Shown here: positions 8,870 through 15,674 of the stretch, piece by piece
Numbering within the stretch: the first letter of the stretch is position 1
How the letters are laid out: every line of letters starts with the position of its first letter
Notes under the pieces: model-generated
Database searches by the model: none
Told to the model about the DNA's origin: nothing
Seen by the model: only the letters and a program-made list of their open reading frames with translations
Assembly (NCBI GenBank): GCA_958443265.1
Contig: CAUCKA010000007.1
Coordinates: forward strand, 1-64,000
Length of the DNA: 64,000 bases
Source of the DNA: an uncultured Collinsella sp.
GTDB taxonomy: Bacteria > Actinomycetota > Coriobacteriia > Coriobacteriales > Coriobacteriaceae
Reading direction: 5' to 3'
Made by a program: the position numbers and the translations under genes

Positions 8870-8898
8870 ATCGTACGTTGAACCACAACAACTGTCAA
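8870..8898 (-). promoter_or_regulatory. Sigma-A-type promoter for rny
   Basis: On the minus strand, TTGACA (8893-8898) is followed after exactly 17 bp by TACGAT (8870-8875). It is a near-consensus housekeeping promoter reading toward rny and would leave an untranslated leader of about 160 nt. It probably drives rny, the GHKL ATPase gene, spoVS, miaB, miaA and hflX. Confidence 0.75.
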
Positions 8899-8903
8899 AT
8901 AAA

Positions 8904-8946
8904 TGGCCCCAGCACGGCGGCTAAAACGCGGTGAACGGCAGGGCCA
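8904..8946 (-). terminator. Possible terminator after recX
   Basis: TGGCCC (8904-8909) pairs with GGGCCA (8941-8946), enclosing a GC-rich inner region that can also pair. On the minus strand the stem lies just past the recX stop and is followed by ATTTATTT. The U-rich tail overlaps the rny promoter -35 region. The stem is imperfect, so this call is moderate. Confidence 0.45.
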
Positions 8947-8960
8947 CAAAACGCATACGC

Positions 8961-9653
8961 CTAAACCGCACATTCCTCACGTTCGGCATCGAGACGTGCC
9001 TTAACGGCATCGGCGGCGATGTGATACGAGAAGCCCTTGCCCATCAAAAACCGAACCAGTTTTTCGAATCCGCGCGTCTCTGGAACACGCTGCTTGGCGA
9101 GCAGGGCTGACGCACGCGCCAAATCGTCTTCGACGGCAAAATAATCCTCGGGATAACCGGGAATGTCATCGAGCACGACATGACGGCGCTTGAGCTCGGT
9201 CTCGATTTTACGCTGTCCCCAACCGCGCCGCTTGCGTTCCTCGATAAAGTACGAGCAAAAGCGGTTCTCGTCTAAAAAGCGATACTCGGTGGCGCGCTCG
9301 ACGGCGAAATCGATCGCGGGCTGGCGAAAGCCGTAGCGTGCCAACTTGTCACGGACCTCACCCGTCGCATGGTCGCGTCGCGATAGCATCTCAGTCACCA
9401 TGGTAAGTGCACATTTACGCTCGATGAGCTGCACCGCTTCACGAAAGTTATCCCAATCACAGGGAAGATCGGGGCGATTTTTGACATACAGGCGCGCGAC
9501 CCGCACGGGAATCCAAATGGACCGCTCAAAACCGCCCTCAAGCTCACAATCGATATGTGCGCAAGGCTTTTTGGACGCATACCCGCTCGAGAACGAGGAG
9601 GCCGCCTTCTTATCGGGAAAGACGACCGTGGCCTCGGTCACCGTATACGACAT
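8961..9653 (-). CDS. recX: Regulatory protein RecX
   Basis: RecX binds RecA filaments and limits their activity. The 230-residue product has the three-helix repeats of the family: RRDHATGEVRDKLARYGFR, then ERKRRGWGQRKIETELKRRHV, then a C-terminal GFEKLVRFLMGKGFSYHIAADAVKARLD unit. The first 85 or so residues are a less conserved extension. It starts 11 bp after the recA stop, the usual recA-recX operon. The ribosome site before the ATG is weak, consistent with lower expression than RecA. Confidence 0.93.
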   Translation of the reverse strand: MSYTVTEATVVFPDKKAASSFSSGYASKKPCAHIDCELEGGFERSIWIPVRVARLYVKNRPDLPCDWDNFREAVQLIERKCALTMVTEMLSRRDHATGEVRDKLARYGFRQPAIDFAVERATEYRFLDENRFCSYFIEERKRRGWGQRKIETELKRRHVVLDDIPGYPEDYFAVEDDLARASALLAKQRVPETRGFEKLVRFLMGKGFSYHIAADAVKARLDAEREECAV

Positions 9654-9664
9654 GAGCGTAACCG

Positions 9665-10813
9665 CTACTCGTCGTCATCATCGAGCATGGCGGAACCATC
9701 GATGGCGTAAAGCTCGTCAAACTCCTCAGGCGCAGGCTGATCGGTCAGCTCGACCTCGGACGGAGCATCGTCATCAAACTCAAGCCCGCAGGCAAGGCGG
9801 ACCTTATGCTCAATCTCGTCGGCGCAATCGGGGTGTTCGCGCAGGAACGCCTTGGCGGCCTCGCGACCGTTGCCGAGCTTGTCCTCACCATAGGCAAACC
9901 AGGAGCCCATCTTCTTGCAAATGCCGCATTCGACAGCCATGTCCAGAATCGAGCCCTCCTTAGAGATGCCCGTACCGTACATGATGTCGAACTCAGCAGA
10001 ACGGAACGGAGCTGCCACCTTGTTCTTAACGACCTTGGCGCGCACGCGGTTACCGATAACCTCATCCTTAAGCTTAATGCTGTCGATGCGGCGAATGTCG
10101 ATACGCACCGAAGAGAAGAACTTAAGGGCGCGGCCGCCCGTCGTGGTCTCGGGGTTGCCGAACATGACGCCGATCTTCTCTCGCAGCTGGTTAATGAAGA
10201 TGCATGTCGTGTTGGACTTGGACAGCGAGCCGGCGAGCTTGCGGAGCGCCTGACTCATCAGACGAGCTTGCAATCCGACCGTGGTATCGCCGATCTCTCC
10301 CTCGATCTCGGCACGCGGGGTCAGCGCGGCGACGGAGTCGACGACGATGGCATCGATGGCGCCGGAACGCACGAGCATGTCAACAATCTCGAGCGCCTGC
10401 TCACCCGTATCAGGCTGGGAAATCAGTACCTCGTCGATATCCACGCCAATGCGCGCGGCATACGTGGGATCGAGCGCGTGCTCGGCATCGATAAATGCCA
10501 CCACGCCACCCATTGCCTGGGCTTCGGCCAGGATCTCGAGCGAAAGCGTCGTCTTACCGGAGGACTCAGGACCGTAAATCTCGACGATACGGCCGCGCGG
10601 CACACCGCCGATACCCAGAGCGGCATCGAGTGCAAGAGCGCCCGTGGGGATGGCCTCAACCTCAAGCTCGGGGCCGCCGTCACCATACCTCATGATGGAG
10701 CCTTGACCGAACTTCTTCTCGATCTCGGCCTTGGTGGTAGCGATCATCTCATCGCGCTCTTTACCCGTCGTGCGAGCATGAACGGTACGTACGGGACCTG
10801 AATTCTTGGCCAT
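9665..10813 (-). CDS. recA: Recombinase RecA
   Basis: RecA forms the strand-exchange filament and activates LexA cleavage. The 382-residue protein has Walker A GPESSGKTT (81-89), Walker B (AIVVDSVAAL), the L1/L2 loops and an acidic C-terminal tail (LDDDDE). It has normal length with no intein. The ATG at 10813 follows a GGAGGG site by 6 bp; the frame extends seven codons further without support. A promoter with a LexA box between its -35 and -10 elements lies 31-60 bp upstream, and an unusual phased repeat lies beyond that. recX follows. Confidence 0.98.
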   Translation of the reverse strand: MAKNSGPVRTVHARTTGKERDEMIATTKAEIEKKFGQGSIMRYGDGGPELEVEAIPTGALALDAALGIGGVPRGRIVEIYGPESSGKTTLSLEILAEAQAMGGVVAFIDAEHALDPTYAARIGVDIDEVLISQPDTGEQALEIVDMLVRSGAIDAIVVDSVAALTPRAEIEGEIGDTTVGLQARLMSQALRKLAGSLSKSNTTCIFINQLREKIGVMFGNPETTTGGRALKFFSSVRIDIRRIDSIKLKDEVIGNRVRAKVVKNKVAAPFRSAEFDIMYGTGISKEGSILDMAVECGICKKMGSWFAYGEDKLGNGREAAKAFLREHPDCADEIEHKVRLACGLEFDDDAPSEVELTDQPAPEEFDELYAIDGSAMLDDDDE

Positions 10814-10843
10814 GAATAGCCCTCCTCTTAACAACCTGCATCG

Positions 10844-10872
10844 ATAATAAACGAACGGCTGTTCGTGGTCAA
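10844..10872 (-). promoter_or_regulatory. recA promoter with LexA box in the -35/-10 spacer
   Basis: TTGACC (10867-10872), a 17-bp spacer and TATTAT (10844-10849) form a strong promoter on the minus strand. The spacer contains CGAACGGCTGTTCG at 10852-10865, a full match to the Gram-positive SOS box arms. LexA bound here would block RNA polymerase directly. Confidence 0.9.
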
Positions 10873-10903
10873 CCGTTCAGGCCAATCATATGCAGGCAGT
10901 CTT

Positions 10904-10953
10904 TCCAAAACCCAACCAAACGCCGACCAAACACTGACCAAATGCTTGACCAC
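10904..10953. repeat. Phased ACCAAA repeat upstream of the recA promoter
   Basis: Five related units occur in a row on the plus strand: TCCAAAA at 10904, AACCAAA at 10914, GACCAAA at 10925, GACCAAA at 10936 and GACCACA at 10948. Successive distances are 10, 11, 11 and 12 bp, about one helical turn, so all units face the same side of the DNA. This spacing resembles an array of activator sites. A two- or three-unit version lies upstream of comEA at 39579-39608. Confidence 0.6.
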
Positions 10954-11042
10954 AAAGGGCCGAATAAGAACAAGGAAGGCAAGAATACACCTATAACCAG
11001 CGCAAACGCTAAATTCGTCAGGGGTCCCTATCTCCACAATTA

Positions 11043-11060
11043 AGGGGCCCTAAGGCCCCT
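11043..11060 (-). terminator. Stem-loop after pncC
   Basis: AGGGGCC and GGCCCCT are perfect 7-bp arms separated by CTAA, starting 11 bp past the pncC stop. The following tract on the minus strand is short (TTAATTG), so termination may be partial and some transcripts could read into recA. Confidence 0.55.
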
Positions 11061-11070
11061 GAAAACACGT

Positions 11071-11601
11071 CTATTCCATAGAGTTGAGCACAAGGGCAAT
11101 GCGTCCCAATGCCTCCGCGACCGCATGGGCACGAACACACGAACGGTCGCCCTCATAGTGGCAGCGCACAGAGTCCACGACCGGCACTTCCCCATCAGCC
11201 GCGCGATACGCCCAGCCAATATAGAAAGTGCCAGCCGGATCGTCCTCAGTGCCGCCGCCGGGGCCGGCATAACCCGTTGCGCTCACTGCAATATCGCTCT
11301 GGTACAGCTCCAGCGAACCCGCCGCCATCTCGCGCGCGGTCTGATGCGACACCGCGGTATAGCGGTCGAGCGTCTCCTGATCAACACCCAAAACGCGATG
11401 CTTGATCTCATCGCAGTAGGTCACCGCACCGCCACGCAGCACCACCGAGGCGCCCGGGATATCGGCAATCGTCGAGGCGATCATACCTGCTGTCAGCGAC
11501 TCAGCCGTCGAAACCGTCACGCCCCGAGCGCTCGCGCGCTCGACAATATGACGCGCCAGCTCCTCGTTATGTGCGGAAATCTGATCAAAAGAGTCCGTCA
11601 T
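11071..11601 (-). CDS. pncC: Nicotinamide-nucleotide amidohydrolase PncC (CinA C-terminal domain)
   Basis: PncC deamidates nicotinamide mononucleotide to nicotinate mononucleotide in pyridine nucleotide recycling. The 176-residue protein covers only the CinA C-terminal domain, with the motifs TVSTAESLTAGMIASTIADIPGAS, GGAVTYCDEIKHRVLGV and ATGYAGPGGGTEDDPAGTFYIG. The N-terminal MoCF-like domain of full CinA is absent. The ATG at 11601 is preferred over a GTG two codons upstream. It follows pgsA by 12 bp and lies upstream of recA, echoing the pgsA-cinA-recA order of many Gram-positive bacteria. Confidence 0.92.
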   Translation of the reverse strand: MTDSFDQISAHNEELARHIVERASARGVTVSTAESLTAGMIASTIADIPGASVVLRGGAVTYCDEIKHRVLGVDQETLDRYTAVSHQTAREMAAGSLELYQSDIAVSATGYAGPGGGTEDDPAGTFYIGWAYRAADGEVPVVDSVRCHYEGDRSCVRAHAVAEALGRIALVLNSME

Positions 11602-11613
11602 ACCCACCAGGAC

Positions 11614-12252
11614 CTAGACCGAAAAGACGATCTTGCGGCAGTTCCAGAAGTATTGGGCGCCCGAGATAACGGTCAGGACAACGGCAACGGCGTACAGGAA
11701 GCGCGACACCGAGTAGATGCCGAGCGTCAGCGCCAGCGGGCCAAGGTGCAAGCCGGCCATCGCAAAGACGCACAGGTAACCGCAGATGGAGACCATCGTG
11801 GTCGCCGTCTTGTACTTGCCAAGCTTATCGGCGGCAACGACCACGCCGGCGGCACTCGCAACCATGCGCAGGGCGCTTACCAACAGCTCGCGGAACAAGA
11901 TGATGAACACGGACCAAACCGTCACGGTGCCAAAGTCCAAGAACAGCAGCAAGGCCGAGAACACGAGCAGCTTGTCGGCGATGGGGTCCAAGAACTTACC
12001 GAAATCGGTAATCTCGTTGCGCGAGCGCGCCAGGTAGCCGTCGACCTTATCGGTGCACGACAGGATCACATACAGAATGAAGGCAGCGGCGGCGAGCGGG
12101 CCGTCGAAGGTGCTCCAATCTGTACCGGCAACACTCGTGTGAGAAAGCGCCGACACGATCATGAACACCGGGATAAAGACGATGCGAACGCACGTCACGA
12201 TGTTGGCGGGCGTCCAAACACTCGTCAGTTCCTTATTGCTCTCGTTTGCCAC
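11614..12252 (-). CDS. pgsA: CDP-diacylglycerol--glycerol-3-phosphate 3-phosphatidyltransferase PgsA
   Basis: PgsA makes phosphatidylglycerol phosphate, the first committed step to anionic phospholipids. The 212-residue membrane protein starts with a GTG, opens with WTPANIVTCVRIVFIPVFM, and has the CDP-alcohol phosphotransferase signature in the form D-x3-D-G-x2-A-R...G-x3-D-x3-D (CTDKVDGYLARSRNEITDFGKFLDPIADK). Four or five further hydrophobic helices follow. It begins 9 bp after rimO and precedes pncC. Confidence 0.95.
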   Translation of the reverse strand: MANESNKELTSVWTPANIVTCVRIVFIPVFMIVSALSHTSVAGTDWSTFDGPLAAAAFILYVILSCTDKVDGYLARSRNEITDFGKFLDPIADKLLVFSALLLFLDFGTVTVWSVFIILFRELLVSALRMVASAAGVVVAADKLGKYKTATTMVSICGYLCVFAMAGLHLGPLALTLGIYSVSRFLYAVAVVLTVISGAQYFWNCRKIVFSV

Positions 12253-12261
12253 GATGCTCTC

Positions 12262-13611
12262 CTACTCCACAACATGGCCGATAAGCTCATAGCAGAAGCT
12301 ATCGGTAAACTCGACCGTCAGAATATCGCCCACGGACGCCTCGCTGGCGTCCAAGTGCACCGCGCCATCGGAATCGGGCGCCTGGAACCAAGCATGGCCG
12401 ATCAGCTCGGCGCCGTCCTCGGTCTCCTCGATGCCGTCGACAATCACCTGGGCGCGCTCGCCCACATGTGCGGCGGTGGCGGCAAAACCGAGCGACTCGG
12501 CCAGGTCCATGGCCTCCTGGGCGCGCTCGAGCTTGACCTCCTCATCGACCTGACCCTCCATCTTAGCGGCCAGGCTGCCCTCCTCCTGCGAGTAGGCAAA
12601 GACACTCGTGTAGTCAAAGCCGACGGTGTCCATAAAGTCGATAAGATCGCGGAACTCGTCGTCGGTCTCGGTCGGGAAGCCGACCATGGCCGTGGAACGG
12701 ATCACGATGCCGGGGATACGCTCACGCAGATCGCGGAACAGGTCCTCGAGCTCCTGGCGCGAACCAGAACGGCGCATAGCCTTGAGGATGCGCGCGTCGC
12801 AGTGCTGCACGGGGATATCGATATAAGGCAGCACCTCGGGCGTATCGCGAATCGTATCGATAAGCTCGTCGGTCATGCCCTCGGGCTGCAGATAGAGCAC
12901 GCGGACCCAGACGTTGTGCGGGCGCACGGCCTCGGCGACGGCATGCAGCAGCTGCGCCAGATTGCGCGGCGAGCCATCGGTGACGTCTTCGTCGGCAAAG
13001 TCGGTGCCCCAAATACCCGTGTCCTGGCCAATCAGCACGATCTCGCGCACACCGCCGGCAACCAGGTCGCGTACCTCGGAGATAATGCTCTCGGCATTGC
13101 GCGAATGATAGCGACCGCGAATATAGGGGATCATGCAGAAGCTGCAGAAGCGGTTGCAGCCATCGGAAATCTTGACGTAAGCAACGGCGCCCTCGACAGT
13201 GCGCTTTACTTGCGGAATATAGGCAGCGATCTCACGCTCGACACCCAGCACGCCATCGATGACCGCCACGATGCCGTCCTCCTCGTCGGCCTTCACAAAG
13301 GCAGCGACCTCGGGCAGCTCGTCAGGCAGGTCGTCGCCATAGCGCGACGGCACACAGCCGCACATGACGATGGGACAAGAACGAACGCCGTCCTGAACCT
13401 CGTTGGCGAGCTCGAGCGTGGTCTCGATGCTCTCGGACGTTGCGGAGGCGAGGAACGAGCATGTGTTGACGATGGCGATATCGGCATCCTGTGGGTCGAA
13501 TGCCTCCTCGTAGCCCGCGGCGGTCAAAAGAGAACGCATGCGGTCGGTGTCAACCTCGTTCTTAGCGCACCCGAGGGTGATGTAGAGCACGGAGCCCAAC
13601 GGTGTATCCAT
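12262..13611 (-). CDS. rimO: Ribosomal protein S12 methylthiotransferase RimO
   Basis: RimO is the radical-SAM enzyme that methylthiolates the conserved aspartate of ribosomal protein S12. The 449-residue protein begins with YITLGCAKNEVDTD, typical of RimO, and carries the SAM cluster motif CNRFCSFC near 151-158 followed by MIPYIRGRYHSR. The TRAM domain is at the C-terminus. The ATG at 13611 lies just after the yajQ stop at 13639. It is one of three methylthiotransferases in the window. Confidence 0.95.
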   Translation of the reverse strand: MDTPLGSVLYITLGCAKNEVDTDRMRSLLTAAGYEEAFDPQDADIAIVNTCSFLASATSESIETTLELANEVQDGVRSCPIVMCGCVPSRYGDDLPDELPEVAAFVKADEEDGIVAVIDGVLGVEREIAAYIPQVKRTVEGAVAYVKISDGCNRFCSFCMIPYIRGRYHSRNAESIISEVRDLVAGGVREIVLIGQDTGIWGTDFADEDVTDGSPRNLAQLLHAVAEAVRPHNVWVRVLYLQPEGMTDELIDTIRDTPEVLPYIDIPVQHCDARILKAMRRSGSRQELEDLFRDLRERIPGIVIRSTAMVGFPTETDDEFRDLIDFMDTVGFDYTSVFAYSQEEGSLAAKMEGQVDEEVKLERAQEAMDLAESLGFAATAAHVGERAQVIVDGIEETEDGAELIGHAWFQAPDSDGAVHLDASEASVGDILTVEFTDSFCYELIGHVVE

Positions 13612-13638
13612 GTTGGAGAGCAGTCCTTTCGAATGATA

Positions 13639-14136
13639 TTAGCGGTAGTTGGTGAACTGCAGCGGCTGGCCGTAGTCCTGGTCGCGCAGGAACTGGATAA
13701 CGGTCTGCAACGCGTCCTTCGAAGCAGAGGAAACACGCAGCTTCTCGGCCTCGATGGTCACCTTGACCTTGAGCTTTTGGTCCTTGATGTCCTTATTGAT
13801 CTTCTTGGCGGTCGCCTGGTCGATACCCTCGACGATATGGCCGAGCACGCGCACGGTGCCGCCCGATGCCGCCTGAGGCGCATCCCAGGACACGGCCTTA
13901 AGATCGATGCCGCGCTTGATGAGCTTGGAGCTCAGGACATCGATGATCTGCTTGGAGACAAAGTCGGCCGGGGCGTTGATCGTAAAGAGCTTGTCGCCCT
14001 TCGAAAGCTCGATCGTGGCGCCGGAATCCTTCAGGTCATAGCGCTGGGAAATCTCGCGCGTGGTCTGCTGGAAGGCGTTGTCGACCTCTTGCATGTTGAC
14101 CTCGGACACGACGTCGAAGCTGGAATCTTTAGCCAT
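13639..14136 (-). CDS. YajQ family nucleotide-binding protein
   Basis: The 165-residue protein is full length for the YajQ family (two RRM-like ferredoxin folds). It has the typical opening SSFDVVSEVNMQEVDNAFQQTTREISQRYD, the middle KRGIDLKA and the end DQDYGQPLQFTNYR. In other bacteria YajQ proteins bind nucleotides, cyclic di-GMP or phage-related partners; the function here is not known. It sits between the RodZ-like gene and rimO in one direction. Confidence 0.93.
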   Translation of the reverse strand: MAKDSSFDVVSEVNMQEVDNAFQQTTREISQRYDLKDSGATIELSKGDKLFTINAPADFVSKQIIDVLSSKLIKRGIDLKAVSWDAPQAASGGTVRVLGHIVEGIDQATAKKINKDIKDQKLKVKVTIEAEKLRVSSASKDALQTVIQFLRDQDYGQPLQFTNYR

Positions 14137-14162
14137 GATGTTTCCTTTCGCGTACGAGCGGC

Positions 14163-15674
14163 TTAGTAGCTATCGTACGAATAGTCGGTAGAATCGGCGG
14201 GCGCCTGGCCGTCAGTTGCGGTATCGGCGCCATCCGTGGACTGGGCATCGGTGCCGTCGGTGGTGTCGGTACCATCGGTGGTGTCGGCACCATCAGAACT
14301 TTCACCATTCTCGGAATCAGTCGTCTCCTTCTTGGGAACGGTGATCGTCACGCGCGCCACGCCCGAGGTCTTGGTATCGTAACGGACCTTTTCGCCGTTC
14401 TTGGTAACGGTGACATCGGAAGGCTTAGACGTGGTGATCTCGATCGAGGACTCGGGCGTGTACTCCTGCTCAAAGGGGCCAGTCGCCTGGGCGCCATAGA
14501 CCGACTTTCCGTCGACCTTGACCTCAATCCACGCGGTCTTTCCCTTGGCAACGGAGACCTTAACCTTTGTGACCTCGTTCTCTTCCTTCTTGGCCGTCGT
14601 CTTGGCGGCGTCCGAATCAGTCGACTCGTCAGTCGGCTCATCGGTGTCTTCGTCCTCGTCGACCGTTTCGGTCTTCTTAGAAGACTTCTTGGTCGTCGTC
14701 TTGGTAACAGCGGGCGTCTCGGGCGTGGTCTCGGGCGTCGAAGATGCGCAGCCGCGCAGAAGTACCACGATGAGCACGATCAGCAGCAACGCCACGGCAC
14801 CGATACCGGCGTAGACGATACGCGGATCGAGCCCGTTGTTTTGAGGAGCACGGGAACCGCCGCGTCCACGACTGGAACTGCTGCGGCCGCCTCCCTGAGG
14901 CATACGGCCACGATTGCTATCGGAACGGCCGCAATAGCCACCCTGGCCCTGAAGGCTGCGCTGACCCGAGCGGGGCGCAAGTTCACCGCGGCCTTGATAG
15001 CCACGCTGGCCCGCACGCGGAGCCGAAGAGCGCTGGCCATACGGCTGTGGTTGAGAGCGAAGACGCGGCGTCACCTGCGTGGTATCGGCGTCCGCATAGC
15101 CACTGCGAGAGCGTCCGGTGGAGATACCACGGTGACCGCGATCGGAATAGCCGCCGTCGCCGTAGCCGGCACGAGGGTCACGCGCCACGCCGCGGGCAGC
15201 GGGAAGTGCACGGTCCTCGGGCATCGGCGTACTGCGGAACCGGTCACGCTGCGAGCGAATCTCCTCGCCCGAACCCGTCTCGGTAATATAACCGGCCTGC
15301 TGAGGACGCTGTCCATAGCGAGTCGAACGACCGCCCTGAACCATCAGGAAGCGCCCGTTATCGACAGAGGAACGCGAATTGACGTAGCCGGCGGCGTCCT
15401 GGAAACGACCGCCCTGCTGCGACGTCTCGCGTTCGTATGCCATCAGTTCGTCAAAGTAGGCATTGACGACCTCGCGCGGATTGAGGCCCAAAAAACGAGC
15501 ATAGCTCGAAATCATGCCCTGCGCATAGCCGCGCGGCGGCATCGAAGCAAAGTTACCGGTCTCGAAAAACTCGATGATCTGCGGCCTGATTTTGATGGTG
15601 TTGGCGACCTGCTGAATGGAAAGGCCCATTCGGCGACGCTGCTCGAGCAGCATGTCACCAAAGCGTGCAGCCAT
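14163..15674 (-). CDS. RodZ-like helix-turn-helix membrane protein with repetitive linker and tail
   Basis: The 503-residue protein has an N-terminal HTH_25 domain (FGDMLLEQRRRMGLSIQQVANTIKI, about 5-75), a long Arg/Gly/Ser/Gln-rich linker (about 100-280), one membrane helix near 286-306, and an extracellular DUF4115-type beta domain (TAWIEVKVDGKSVY...). The tail is rich in Asp, Thr and Gly repeats. RodZ links cell shape machinery to the membrane; the N-terminus and DUF4115 fit, but linker and tail are unusual. The start overlaps the ftsK stop as TGATG. The low-complexity tail DNA is at about 14205-14294. Confidence 0.82.
   Translation of the reverse strand: MAARFGDMLLEQRRRMGLSIQQVANTIKIRPQIIEFFETGNFASMPPRGYAQGMISSYARFLGLNPREVVNAYFDELMAYERETSQQGGRFQDAAGYVNSRSSVDNGRFLMVQGGRSTRYGQRPQQAGYITETGSGEEIRSQRDRFRSTPMPEDRALPAARGVARDPRAGYGDGGYSDRGHRGISTGRSRSGYADADTTQVTPRLRSQPQPYGQRSSAPRAGQRGYQGRGELAPRSGQRSLQGQGGYCGRSDSNRGRMPQGGGRSSSSRGRGGSRAPQNNGLDPRIVYAGIGAVALLLIVLIVVLLRGCASSTPETTPETPAVTKTTTKKSSKKTETVDEDEDTDEPTDESTDSDAAKTTAKKEENEVTKVKVSVAKGKTAWIEVKVDGKSVYGAQATGPFEQEYTPESSIEITTSKPSDVTVTKNGEKVRYDTKTSGVARVTITVPKKETTDSENGESSDGADTTDGTDTTDGTDAQSTDGADTATDGQAPADSTDYSYDSY

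Noticed and set aside
11125..14166. A 1013-codon open frame on the plus strand
   Set aside because: It is antisense to pncC, pgsA, rimO and yajQ, which all have clear family motifs. The long opposite frame reflects codon bias.
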